A stretch of DNA of 64,000 nt from Brevibacillus centrosporus (GCF_003710815.1 NZ_RHHP01000016.1:147760-211759); one strand, 5' to 3'. Shown: positions 55,880 to 64,000, numbered from the stretch's first letter. Numbers and translations are program-made. The notes: a model not told the origin generated them from the letters alone.

Positions 55880-55909
55880 AGTATATGGTTGAACTTGGTA
55901 TTTTGTAAA
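55880..55909 (-). promoter_or_regulatory. Promoter before the 56-residue gene
   Basis: Minus strand TTTACA (55909-55904), 18-bp spacer, TATACT (55885-55880), about 45 nt before the ATG. Confidence 0.6.
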
Positions 55910-55974
55910 CATTTTTATTTATAAAGTTACGAAAATTATTCAAACTCCAGGGCGAATCTATTCCGAAACGTAAC

Positions 55975-56006
55975 AAAGCCACCATGCTGCTCAGCATGAT
56001 GGCTTG
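55975..56006. terminator. Hairpin after the aminopeptidase gene
   Basis: Stem AAGCCATCATGCT/AGCATGGTGGCTT with loop GAGC, two wobbles; a weak T run follows, so termination may be partial. Confidence 0.5.
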
Positions 56007-56033
56007 ATTGTCCTGCGATTCCAGACGTTTTCC

Positions 56034-57146
56034 TCAGCCTTTCAAATTTTCCGGGTTCAGTCCTTGTAGCTCTGGCAAAACGAACAGACCGTCTTTTCGG
56101 ATCAGTACGTCGTCAAACCAGATCTCTCCGCCCCCGTACTCTGGACGCTGGATATTGACCATGTCCCAGTGAATTTGGCTGCGGTTGCCGTTATCCGCAT
56201 TTTCATAGGCACGACCGGGTGTGAAATGGAAGCTGCCCGCAATTTTTTCATCAAACAAAATATCGTTCATCGGGTGCAAAATGTATGGGTGAACACCGAT
56301 CGCAAACTCACCGATATAGCGCGCTCCCTCATCGGTATCAAAGATTTGGTTCAGCTTTTCGGTATTGTTGGAAGTCGCTTCTACGATCTTTCCATTCGCA
56401 AAAGTCAACCGAACATTTTCAAATTTGGTCCCCATATAGCTGGTCGCCGTATTGAATGTGATCGTTCCATTTACGGAATCACGCACAGGTGCTGTGAAAA
56501 TCTCACCGTCCGGGATGTTGCGAAGTCCCGAGCAGATCACATTCGGGATGTCCTTGATGGAAAAGCTCAGATCCGTACCCTGTCCAACCAGGCGGACTTT
56601 ATCTGTGCGATCCATCAGGTCCTTCAGTGGCAGGAATGCCTCGTGCATCTTCTTGTAGTCAACCGAGCAGACATCGAAGTAAAAGTCCTCGAAGGCTTCC
56701 GTGGACATGTTTGCGCTTTGGGCCATGGCGGCAGTCGGATAGTTGAGAAGAGTCCAGCGCACGTTCGAAACCAGGAAATCATTCAGCTCCTGCATGACCT
56801 TTTGATGCGCGCGGCGGCGCTCTACCGGCACGTCAGCCATCTCGCTGTCATTTACCGGGCCATTGATGACGATGTACGTATCCAAATCCTTGTACATCGG
56901 CTCCTCCCACTTCACCAGATGAGCAGCTCGCTCCTCGCTTGCCCCCATCATCAATTCACGCTGAATCGTTGGGTCGATGATGCGCACAAACGGATACGCT
57001 CCTTTGGCATACGCTTGTTTGACCAGTTCTTTTGCCAGCGCATGACCTTCGCCCCGTACCTCAATCAAAAGACTTTCCTTTTCTCCCAGCTGGACGGAGT
57101 GACTCAACAGGTTCTCAGCCAGCTTTACCAATCGGTTATCTAACAT
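56034..57146 (-). CDS. M29-family metalloaminopeptidase
   Basis: Thermophilic aminopeptidase family (AmpS/AmpT type) removing N-terminal residues. The 370 residues show the M29 signatures GQGTDLSFSI, FTAPVRDSVNGTITF with the metal ligand glutamate upstream (DGEIFTAP), GARYIGEFAIG, and the metal-binding HPMNDILFDEKIAGSFHF and SQIHWDMV. Cytoplasmic. ATG at 57146. It is 43 nt after mnmH, in the same direction, but a functional link is not apparent. Confidence 0.93.
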   Translation of the reverse strand: MLDNRLVKLAENLLSHSVQLGEKESLLIEVRGEGHALAKELVKQAYAKGAYPFVRIIDPTIQRELMMGASEERAAHLVKWEEPMYKDLDTYIVINGPVNDSEMADVPVERRRAHQKVMQELNDFLVSNVRWTLLNYPTAAMAQSANMSTEAFEDFYFDVCSVDYKKMHEAFLPLKDLMDRTDKVRLVGQGTDLSFSIKDIPNVICSGLRNIPDGEIFTAPVRDSVNGTITFNTATSYMGTKFENVRLTFANGKIVEATSNNTEKLNQIFDTDEGARYIGEFAIGVHPYILHPMNDILFDEKIAGSFHFTPGRAYENADNGNRSQIHWDMVNIQRPEYGGGEIWFDDVLIRKDGLFVLPELQGLNPENLKG

Positions 57147-57189
57147 ACGCTCTCCCCCTCACGATCAAAATTCATTAATAAAATATATT

Positions 57190-58251
57190 TTACCGAATGG
57201 CCAGACTTTTTTCAATTATGTCCCCGATTTGTTCGACCGCTGCAGGCAAATCCGTCGTGTCGATATGATGCTCCAGCTTTTCTACGTACTCGCTCTGCTT
57301 GTTTTGGTAACGCGGATCGTAATAGGAAACCAGGAATGTAGCAATCGCCGTCCGATAGTCTCTTTCAGCCAACGCCCCCCGCAAGAGCGCAGCCTGTTCA
57401 GTAGGAATTCTCCTCGCTATGGATGTGTACGCCTTCTCTATCTTTTCTACAAAATCAGGACGCCAGGAAAACGGAATCACGTACTCGTCGTAAATTCGCT
57501 GGACGCGGACCTCCAATGGAGCAGTCAGCTGAATATGAATGGCCTGCTTTTTCGCCTCCATCAAAAAGGAAGGTACGATGGCGTTCCCGATTCGTTTGCT
57601 TTCTGCCTCCATGACAAAGAAGGAAGAGTCACGGTTTTCATGCAGCGTCTCAAACAATCTCGCATCAAACATTTTCTGATTAGCCGGCTTGCCTTTGCCG
57701 ATATGCCCAAATACCGATCCGCGATGCCCTGCCATACGCTCCAGATCCAGGACTGGATAGCCTTTTTCCTCCAGCTTTCGGAGCAGTTCTGTTTTCCCCA
57801 CTCCCGTCATACCGTGTAGCAAGAAGACAGGGACTTGCAGCTCGTATGGCGTGATCGTTTCCAGAACGTGCTGACGGTAGGAACGGTACCCACCCTGCAG
57901 CCGGCGAACCCGCAGACCGGAAAACGTGGCAAAGGTCGCCATCGCCCTGCTGCGCATTCCTCCTCGCCAGCAAAAAATCGTAGGGGGCTCTCCCCATTCT
58001 TCTTCCCGCTGACGAATCGCCTGCATAATCGCTTCCATTTTGGGAGATACGATCTGCATACCCAACCATTGGGCGGCCTGCTGCCCTTCCCGTTTGTACG
58101 TCGTGCCTACCCGCGCACGTTCTTCATCACTGAACAGGGGGATATTTACAGCACCCGGGATGGTTTCCCGCGCAAACTCGCCTGGAGAACGAACATCTAC
58201 CAGATTCGAATAGCCTTTCACCAATAATTCCTCAACGGTTATCTCTTGCAA
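57190..58251 (-). CDS. mnmH: tRNA 2-selenouridine synthase
   Basis: Replaces sulfur by selenium in the wobble 2-thiouridine of tRNAs, using selenophosphate. The 353 residues have an N-terminal rhodanese domain with catalytic Cys94 in IFCWRGGMRS and a C-terminal P-loop domain (GMTGVGKT, 147-154). The start is TTG at 58251 with GGGTGA upstream; an in-frame TGA lies just before, so no earlier start exists. It is divergent from selD, which supplies selenophosphate, so the pair forms the selenouridine trait. No selA/selB is present in the window. Confidence 0.93.
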   Translation of the reverse strand: MQEITVEELLVKGYSNLVDVRSPGEFARETIPGAVNIPLFSDEERARVGTTYKREGQQAAQWLGMQIVSPKMEAIMQAIRQREEEWGEPPTIFCWRGGMRSRAMATFATFSGLRVRRLQGGYRSYRQHVLETITPYELQVPVFLLHGMTGVGKTELLRKLEEKGYPVLDLERMAGHRGSVFGHIGKGKPANQKMFDARLFETLHENRDSSFFVMEAESKRIGNAIVPSFLMEAKKQAIHIQLTAPLEVRVQRIYDEYVIPFSWRPDFVEKIEKAYTSIARRIPTEQAALLRGALAERDYRTAIATFLVSYYDPRYQNKQSEYVEKLEHHIDTTDLPAAVEQIGDIIEKSLAIR

Positions 58252-58343
58252 TGTATGTCACCCTAACTTCTGTTATGCTAGATTTATCCACTTGTTTTTT
58301 CTAGTATTCTATTATTATACCTCGTAAATCAGGAGGCCATAAC

Positions 58344-59405
58344 ATGTCTGAAAAAGTGAAATTGACGTCCTTTACTACCAAAGGCGGTTGTGGGTGCAAA
58401 ATTAGCCCCGATGCCTTGTCGGCGGTTTTGAAAAACCTGCCTGCTCCTGCCGCCCGTGATCCACGCCTGCTAGTCGGTGTAGAAACATCAGATGACGCCG
58501 GCGTCTTTCAGCTAAATGACGATTTGGCTATTGTCCAAACACTCGACTTTTTTACTCCGATTGTGGACGATCCGTACTGGTTTGGGAAAATTGCAGCAGC
58601 GAATGCGATCAGTGATGTTTTTGCCATGGGCGGAAAGCCGATTACCGTATTGAACATCGTTGGTTTCCCTATAACCAAGCTGGACCCTTCGATCTTGACG
58701 GAAATTTTGCGCGGCGCTGCGGAAAAGGTAGCAGAGGCCGGAGCTGTGCTTGTCGGCGGACATTCTATCGATGATCCCGAGCCGAAATTTGGCTTGTCTG
58801 TGACCGGGACCGTTCATCCCTCCCGCGTGCTGACCAATGCCGGGGCAAAACCAGGTGACGTGCTCATCCTGACAAAGCCGATCGGTGTCGGCATACAGAC
58901 AACCGCGATCAAACGTGATGCTCTGTCTCCTGAACAAACGGAGCTGGTTATGAACGTAATGGCTACCTTGAACAAATATGCAGCGGAATGCATGGAGAGC
59001 TTCCCGGTACATGCCTGCACAGATGTCACCGGCTTTGGACTCCTGGGTCACGCTCTGGAGATGGCGGAGGGCAGTCAGGCGGGCATCCGCATTTACGCGG
59101 ACGAGGTTCCTGTACTTCCTGGGACACGTGAACTTGCGGGGCAAGGCATCATCCCGGGTGGAAGCAAGTCCAATTTCCGCTGGGTCGCTGACCGGGTGCA
59201 GTTCCCCGAGGGTATGGAGGAGCTCGACCGCCTGATCCTGTGTGACGCTGTGACCTCTGGCGGCTTGCTGATCAGTGTGCCTGCAACGGACGGAATTCGT
59301 CTATTGGAGGAGCTGCATGCTCGTGGAATCGAATGGGCACAGATCGTCGGGGAGGTTGTTTCCGACCATCCGGGAACCATTCGGGTTATTTCGAATCCTT
59401 TGTAA
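58344..59405 (+). CDS. selD: Selenide, water dikinase
   Basis: Makes selenophosphate from selenide and ATP. The 353 residues carry the catalytic Cys16-Lys19 pair in KGGCGCKI (a cysteine, not selenocysteine form), GVETSDDAGVF, NAISDVFAMGG, GGHSIDDPEPKFG and DVTGFGLLGHA. ATG at 58344 with CAGGAGG. Divergent from mnmH with a 92-nt shared promoter region. No selC or SECIS element seen in the window. Confidence 0.96.
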   Translation: MSEKVKLTSFTTKGGCGCKISPDALSAVLKNLPAPAARDPRLLVGVETSDDAGVFQLNDDLAIVQTLDFFTPIVDDPYWFGKIAAANAISDVFAMGGKPITVLNIVGFPITKLDPSILTEILRGAAEKVAEAGAVLVGGHSIDDPEPKFGLSVTGTVHPSRVLTNAGAKPGDVLILTKPIGVGIQTTAIKRDALSPEQTELVMNVMATLNKYAAECMESFPVHACTDVTGFGLLGHALEMAEGSQAGIRIYADEVPVLPGTRELAGQGIIPGGSKSNFRWVADRVQFPEGMEELDRLILCDAVTSGGLLISVPATDGIRLLEELHARGIEWAQIVGEVVSDHPGTIRVISNPL

Positions 59406-59413
59406 AATTTTCC

Positions 59414-59443
59414 TTGCATCCCCACCCAGGTTTGCAGTATTCT
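59414..59443 (+). promoter_or_regulatory. Promoter of the leader-controlled MFS gene
   Basis: TTGCAT (59414-59419), 18-bp spacer, TATTCT (59438-59443), immediately after the selD stop codon. Predicted leader RNA is about 360 nt. Confidence 0.6.
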
Positions 59444-59496
59444 AGTCAACAAGAGTTGATCTAACGAAAAATTTTGAAGGACGGGAGTGTTGGTTC

Positions 59497-59526
59497 ATGG
59501 TCGTTTCTGTAGTTGTCTTCGCATAG
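59497..59526 (+). CDS. Nine-codon leader peptide MVVSVVVFA
   Basis: ATG at 59497 with GACGGGAGTG about 9 nt upstream, then GTC GTT TCT GTA GTT GTC TTC GCA TAG. The valine-rich, very short peptide lies between a promoter and two terminator-like hairpins before a transporter gene, the arrangement of drug-sensing leader peptides. Translation is not shown; identity as a regulator is inference. Confidence 0.55.
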   Translation: MVVSVVVFA

Positions 59527-59629
59527 GTGGGCCTCTGATAAGGGGCGCTGCCTCTCATCAACCATCTATAGCAAGAAACTGCAGGATGCCGGAACCGCTT
59601 CCGTCTTTTTCCCGATAGGATGCTAGGAG

Positions 59630-59690
59630 TCCCTTCTCTTTTTCGAGTCAAATGCTCTGGTTTGCTCTCGAATGAAAGGGGGTTTTTCTC
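59630..59690 (+). terminator. Leader terminator 1 of the MFS gene
   Basis: Nested stem CCCTT...TTCGAG-CAAA / TTTG-CTCGAA...AAAGGG closed around TGCTCTGG, followed by TTTTTCTCT. A smaller hairpin CGGAA/TTCCG with TCTTTTT precedes it at about 59589-59610. Confidence 0.6.
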
Positions 59691-59713
59691 TCCTTCTCCA
59701 CATATCGATAGTC

Positions 59714-59758
59714 AAAGCGCAAGCGAGTGAGCACAGTCTCTCCCGTTTGCGCTTTTTC
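59714..59758 (+). terminator. Leader terminator 2 of the MFS gene
   Basis: Strong 12-bp stem AAAGCGCAAGCG/CGTTTGCGCTTT (one wobble), 18-nt loop, followed by TTTCGC, only 56 nt before the MFS start codon. Read-through would be needed for expression. Confidence 0.75.
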
Positions 59759-59813
59759 GCGTGCAAAGGCTCCTGCAGACAGAGAATCAGATTGGAATGG
59801 AGGATTTTTTGTC

Positions 59814-61064
59814 ATGGTATGGCGCACTTGGGACTTGAACCTCAAAGTCCGACTCGTCGGCGAACTCATTACACATACGTTTTTCTGGATGTACTTTCCG
59901 TTTATGGCCCTGTACTTCAGCGATTCATTCGGAAAAGACATCGCAGGCATCATGCTGATGGTTCCTCCGCTCTTGGGCATGATGTCCAACCTGTTTGGGG
60001 GCTATTTGGCAGATAAAGTAGGGCGCAAACCGACCATGCTGCTTTCTCTCTGTACATCGTCGGTGATGTTTGCCATTTTTGCCTTTTCCAGCTCCCCTGT
60101 TGTCGACTATCTTGCCTTCATCGGCATTGGGATTGCCAGCTCTCTTTATTGGCCAGCCAGCTCCGCGATGGTGGCGGACCTGACGACTGAGGAGGACCGC
60201 CGTGTTGTCTTTGCTACGTTTTACACAGCGATGAACATGGGGGTTGTAGCAGGTCCCGTCCTCGGCTCCTTCTTCTTTGTGAATTACCGCTTTGAACTGC
60301 TGCTCATCTGTACGATCGTCGAGCTGATTTTCGCCGCTTCGATTTTCTTTCTCATCAAGGAGACTCTGCCCGCTACAGTTCGTGCAGAGCGCTCCAAGGA
60401 ACGCTTCTCCATTACCCAACAATTCAAAGGCTACGCTGTCATTTTCCGGGACAAAGTGTTTGCCCTCTACATTGGTGCTGGCGTTTTGGTAGCAATCGCC
60501 TTTATGCAGCTGGACATGTACATGGCACTGTATGTGAAAGAGCACGTTCACGATCAGCCGTTGATGTGGTGGGGAGACTGGACGTTTACGGTTGGTGGAA
60601 CCAGTGCCTTTGGTTGGCTGATGGGACTGAACGGCTTGCTCGTGGTCTTGTTTACTCTCCCGGTCACAAAGTGGTTCCAGCATTGGAGCGACCGCAACAG
60701 CTTGGTGATCTCGTCTGTTTTGTACGGGTTTGGCATGTTCCTGATGGCTTTTACCACGAACATCTGGCTGCTCTTTGGCTGTATGGTCATTCTGACGCTG
60801 GGAGAGCTGATCCGCACCCCAGTCGCTCAGAGCTTTATCAGTAAGTACTCTCCTGAGGATGCGCGCGGACAGTACATGGGAGCGTCCTCCTTGCAGTTTT
60901 CCATCGGTCGTTTCATTGCCCCCATGTCTATCTCGATTTCGCAATGGCTGTCGCCTGTTGGCGTGTTTGGCATCATTCTGGCTCTCACGCTGATCAGCGC
61001 GTATCTGTATATTCCTTTGTTCCGCATGATCCCGGAAGATGGGCATGATTCGGCTCACTCCTAA
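59814..61064 (+). CDS. MFS drug-exporter-like transporter
   Basis: Major facilitator of 416 residues with twelve predicted helices. Start MVWRTWDLNLKVRL at 59814 after TGGAGGAT; an earlier in-frame start at 59727 would lie inside terminator 2 and is rejected. Motif A is present (GGYLADKVGRKPTM), as is the TM5 motif C-like GVVAGPVLGS, both typical of DHA1 drug exporters. The leader with a nine-codon peptide and terminators suggests antibiotic-induced antitermination. A terminator follows at 61079. Substrate unknown. Confidence 0.87.
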   Translation: MVWRTWDLNLKVRLVGELITHTFFWMYFPFMALYFSDSFGKDIAGIMLMVPPLLGMMSNLFGGYLADKVGRKPTMLLSLCTSSVMFAIFAFSSSPVVDYLAFIGIGIASSLYWPASSAMVADLTTEEDRRVVFATFYTAMNMGVVAGPVLGSFFFVNYRFELLLICTIVELIFAASIFFLIKETLPATVRAERSKERFSITQQFKGYAVIFRDKVFALYIGAGVLVAIAFMQLDMYMALYVKEHVHDQPLMWWGDWTFTVGGTSAFGWLMGLNGLLVVLFTLPVTKWFQHWSDRNSLVISSVLYGFGMFLMAFTTNIWLLFGCMVILTLGELIRTPVAQSFISKYSPEDARGQYMGASSLQFSIGRFIAPMSISISQWLSPVGVFGIILALTLISAYLYIPLFRMIPEDGHDSAHS

Positions 61065-61078
61065 TACGCAAGATTCTG

Positions 61079-61110
61079 GTCGCCTCTGCTCGTCAGTGGC
61101 GGCTTTTTTA
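61079..61110 (+). terminator. Terminator after the MFS gene
   Basis: Stem GTCGCC/GGCGGC (one wobble) with a 13-nt loop and TTTTTT, 15 nt after the stop codon. Confidence 0.72.
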
Positions 61111-61206
61111 TGGATCAGCGCCTCCCCCTCCATAATCGTACTAGCCTTCAAAAACTAGCATATAGTGAGTAGTAGAAGGATGGGTCACGTCAGGAGGGTT
61201 TTTGCC

Positions 61207-61845
61207 ATGAATCAGCCGAGCGCTTACGCTACATTCAAGACAAAGGGAGAGTTCGTTTACCGGACATCTGCCTATATTCAGTGGGGTACGTCATCTGAAT
61301 CACTGGGAAGCTGTCTCTTGCTCAATCCGGGCTCGTCCACCTTGTACCGGGAAAGACCTGCGCCGCATCACGCCACGATGGGCGAAACCACTCTGGACCC
61401 AACCATGCGCCAGTTGGTCAAGCTGACCGAAGGAATCTACTCTGCGAAGGCAGCGCAAGGCACATTAAACGGCAGGCTGCACATCTACAACCTCTTTTCT
61501 TTGCAGCATCCGACTGCCAAGGAAGCGATCGGTCTGCTGGAAGATCTTTTGCAGAAGGGTGAAACGGCTCTCGATGAGCACATTACCCGTTCCCATGAGT
61601 TGGTCAAGCATCCGTGGATGCTGCTTGGTTGGGGATGTATGGCGAAGACTTCGCGTGCCATTACGTCGCTAAAGGAGCGCTGGCTGCAGGAAATCGCTGC
61701 TGCAGGCGTCCCGACATTTGGCAAGCCTTGCGCGACGGGGAAAAACTACTACCACCCGTGTCCGCAGCTTCATGCGATGAGAGAGTTGATTCTGCGGGAC
61801 TTGATTGCATTGCATGAGCAGGTTTGTGGGACGGTTCGCGGATAA
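61207..61845 (+). CDS. DUF1643-like protein
   Basis: A 212-residue protein starting MNQPSAYATFKTKGEFVYR from ATG at 61207 after AGGAGGG. Pattern resembles DUF1643: LLLNPGSS, DPTMRQLV, LHIYNLFSLQHPTA, and the WGC...HPCPQL end. Function of the family is unknown, and the family is often found near mobile or defence genes. It is the last gene before the repeat field. Confidence 0.62.
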   Translation: MNQPSAYATFKTKGEFVYRTSAYIQWGTSSESLGSCLLLNPGSSTLYRERPAPHHATMGETTLDPTMRQLVKLTEGIYSAKAAQGTLNGRLHIYNLFSLQHPTAKEAIGLLEDLLQKGETALDEHITRSHELVKHPWMLLGWGCMAKTSRAITSLKERWLQEIAAAGVPTFGKPCATGKNYYHPCPQLHAMRELILRDLIALHEQVCGTVRG

Positions 61846-61865
61846 TTTGCTGGGAAGCTGTTGCT

Positions 61866-62665
61866 CGGGGCTTAGTGGCTGGGGCGGAAAAAGGCGAAAA
61901 CACTACAGTAGTAGGGCCACTTGCAGGGATGTCATTCCTGTTCGGCTCCATTTCAAAATCGGAACCCGCGTCCAAAGTGGTTGTCTCTACGATGTTATTC
62001 AGAGGTGGACGCTAAAGACAGGTTCCGTTTTTTCCATTCCTCCTGGGCTGTGTCCCTAATACCTCCGCTTTTTTCACCTTTTTCCGGGGATGCTGTTTCG
62101 TTTAAAAGCAGTGTCGGTAAGTGCTTCGATGTTTTCCGATTGAGATCGCTCGGAGCTTAGCGGCTGGGGCGGAAAAAGGCGAAAACACTTCAGTAGTAGG
62201 GCCACCTGCAGGGAGGTCATTCCTGTTCGGCTCCATTTCAAAATCGGAACCCGCGTCCAAAGTGGTTGTCTCTACGATGTTATTCAGAGGTGGACGCTAA
62301 AGACAGGTTCCGTTTTTTCCATTCCTCCTGGGCTGTGTCCCTAATACCTCCGCTTTTTTCACCTTTTTCCGGGGAAGCTGTTTCGTTTAAAAACAGTGTC
62401 GGTAAGTGCTTCGATGTTTTCCGATTGAGATCGCTCGGGGCTTAGCGGCTGGGGCGGAAAAAGGCGAAAACACTTCAGTAGTAGGGCCACCTGCAGGGAG
62501 GTCATTCCTGTTCGGCTCCATTTCAAAATCGGAACCCCGCGCCCAAAGTGGTTGTCTCTGCGATGCTGTTCAGAGGTGGACGCTAAAGACAGTTTCCGTT
62601 TTTTCCATTCCACCTGGGCTGTGTCCCTAATACCTCCGCTTTTTTCACCTTTTTCCGGGGATGCT
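61866..62665. repeat. Tandem repeat family 1, 285-bp period, about 2.8 copies
   Basis: Marker CTTAG(C/T)GGCTGGGGCGG recurs at 61871, 62156 and 62441, exactly 285 bp apart. Copies differ by scattered substitutions. The third copy ends near 62665 and changes into family 2 sequence. 285 is 3 x 95, so some reading frames stay open across copies; these are not convincing genes. Confidence 0.92.
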
Positions 62666-62706
62666 GGAGTGAATAGAGCATCTTTTAACCAGAAAGCTCT
62701 GACTGA

Positions 62707-63640
62707 ACGGCATGTTTCCATGCTCCGCTGCGTAGTCCTACCCAGCGGAGCCATGAAGACCGAAGCAAAAATTCGCTTCCCTTGAATCAGCGGCGCAGCG
62801 GACGGTCGGTCTTCACTTCCTCGCTAACATAGACTTGCGCGCAGCTCTAAAAGGCTTTCCCCACACCAATCACATTCTAATTGCTTTAGTTTTTATGTCT
62901 TTTTCCCACGCCAGAAAAGCATGTTTCCAAGCGGAGCGACTGTGGAGTCCTACTCAGCGGAGCCATGAAGACCGAGGCAAAGAATCGCTACCCTTGAATC
63001 AGCGGCGCAGCGGACGGTCTTCACTTCCTCGCTAACATAGACTTGCGCGCAGCTCTAAAAGGCTTTCCCCACACCAATTACATTCTAATTGCTTTAGTTT
63101 TTATATCTTTTTCCCACGCCAGAAAAGCATGTTTTCAAGCGGAGCGACTGTGGAGTCCTACTCAGCGGAGCCATGAAGACCGAGGCAAAGAATCGCTACC
63201 CTTGAATCAGCGGCGCAGCGGACGGTCGGTCTTCACTTCCTCGCTAACATAGACTTGCGCGCAGCTCTAAAAGGCTTTCCCCACACCAATCACATTCTAA
63301 TTGCTTTAGTTTTTATGTCTTTTTCCCACGCCAGAAAAGCATGTTTTCAAGCGGAGCGACTGTGGAGTCCTACCCAGCGGAGCTATGAAGACCGAGGCAA
63401 AAATTCGCTTCCCTTGAATCAGCGGCGCAGCGGACGGTCGGTCTTCACTTCCTCGCTAACATAGACTTGCGCGCAGCTCTAAAAGGCTTTCCCCACACCA
63501 ATCACATTCTAATTGCTTTAGTTTTTATGTCTTTTTCCCACGCCAGAAAAGCATGTTTTCAAGCGGAGCGACTGTGGAGTCCTACCCAGCGGAGCCATGA
63601 AGACCGAGGCAAAGAATCGCTACCCATGTATCAGCGGCGC
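62707..63640. repeat. Tandem repeat family 2, 208-212-bp period, about 4.5 copies
   Basis: Marker GC(C/T)ATGAAGACCGA recurs at 62751, 62962, 63170, 63382 and 63594. Spacings are 211, 208, 212 and 212; the 208 copy lacks a 4-bp GGTC duplication. Each unit holds an inverted repeat GAAGACCGA/TCGGTCTTC separated by about 47 nt. The last copy is cut short and joined to family 3. Confidence 0.92.
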
Positions 63641-63650
63641 AGCGACTCCC

Positions 63651-63937
63651 CTTTTAGCGATTCCCTCGGGATCATGGCGTAGCGGACTGTCTTCTCTTCC
63701 CTGTGGACGTAGCCTGGAGCGCAGCTTGGAAACAGGCTTTCCCCCCCTTTTAGCGATTCCCTCGGGATCATGGCGTAGCGGACTGTCTTCTCTTCCCTGT
63801 GGGCGTAGCCTGGAGCGCAGCTTGGAAACAGGCTTTTCCCCCCTTTTAGCGATTCCCTCGGGATCATGGCGTAGCGGACCGTCTTCACTTCCCCGTGGAC
63901 GTAGCCTGGAGCGCAGCTTGGAAACAGGCTTTTCCCC
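63651..63937. repeat. Tandem repeat family 3, 96-bp period, 3 copies
   Basis: Marker CTTTTAGCGATTCCCTCGGG recurs at 63651, 63747 and 63843, exactly 96 bp (3 x 32) apart. The block GCGTAGCGGAC-GTCTTC-CTTCCC...GCGCAGCTTGGAAACAGGCTTT resembles the 3' half of each family 2 unit, so the two families share an ancestral module. Bases 63938-64000 hold nothing recognisable. Confidence 0.92.
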
Positions 63938-64000
63938 ACGAAAGCCGCGCTCACAAACAAGCAAAGAGCCCGCCCTCCATTCTGATATGCTCCCCTTTAA

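Noticed and set aside
59925..61151. 408-codon minus-strand frame antisense to the MFS gene
   Set aside because: Arg/His/Gln-rich shadow; the plus-strand transporter is well supported.
62359..62754. 131-codon minus-strand frame in repeat families 1 and 2
   Set aside because: Crosses the border of two repeat families, no ribosome site, kept open by the 3 x 95-bp period.
61866..63937. CRISPR-like array
   Set aside because: Repeats are long (96-285 bp), directly adjacent and have no unique short spacers; no cas genes nearby.
61846..64000. Insertion sequence or prophage remnant
   Set aside because: No transposase, integrase, terminal inverted repeats or target duplication seen.

Overview
The window looks like a chromosomal segment of a spore-forming, low-to-mid GC Bacillota, most likely Brevibacillus (Paenibacillaceae). 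The evidence is gene order close to Bacillus subtilis (rpoE-pyrG-spo0F-fbaA-tal-murA-glpX-rho-rpmE-tdk-prfA; speB-speE-pbpG-ywhD; ywgA-ywfO), Spo0F and a sporulation lipoprotein, an SLH-domain surface protein and a base composition near 50 % GC. This assignment rests on recognition and synteny, not on a search. Most genes lie on the minus strand; plus-strand genes are amj, pbpG, selD, an MFS transporter and a DUF1643-like gene.

Layout. (1) 1-14.7 kb: housekeeping block with the start of prfA, a YhcN/YlaJ-type lipoprotein, tdk, a broken photolyase gene, rpmE, a radical SAM protein, a LysM/M23 endopeptidase, rho, glpX, murA, tal, fbaA, spo0F, the lipid II flippase amj, pyrG with its attenuator, and rpoE. 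(2) 15-26 kb: acyl-CoA catabolism with fadF-like Fe-S reductase, thiolase, 3-hydroxybutyryl-CoA dehydrogenase, two acyl-CoA dehydrogenases, a TetR repressor and icmF. Three matching palindromes lie before fadF, the thiolase gene and tetR, so the repressor probably controls the block and itself. (3) 26-29.6 kb: kamA with a near-consensus sigma-54 promoter, its enhancer-binding activator, and two near-identical palindromes. (4) 29.6-37 kb: YwiB-like protein, MFS exporter, polyamine genes speB/speE, pbpG, small conserved proteins. (5) 37-45 kb: three secreted proteins (PPC/LCAT lipase, a 1332-residue protein of unknown function, an SLH protein) and a thioredoxin-like protein. (6) 45-58 kb: Nudix protein with a damaged start, YwgA, HD phosphohydrolase, a TetR-controlled RND efflux pair, bactofilin-like and YhbD-like proteins, an RluA synthase, an unlisted 56-residue ORF, M29 aminopeptidase, and mnmH divergent from selD (selenouridine tRNA pathway). 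(7) 59.4-61.9 kb: MFS transporter behind a promoter, a nine-codon leader peptide and two terminators, then a DUF1643-like gene. (8) 61.85-63.95 kb: about 2.1 kb of gene-free tandem repeats in three families.

The most interesting items are the leader-peptide attenuator before the MFS gene, the conserved pyrG reiterative-initiation attenuator, the sigma-54/KamA circuit, the three-site TetR regulon, the tandem-repeat field, the 11-bp-phased repeats upstream of the promoter of an unknown 84-residue protein, and the surface-protein cluster with an AT-rich mosaic block.
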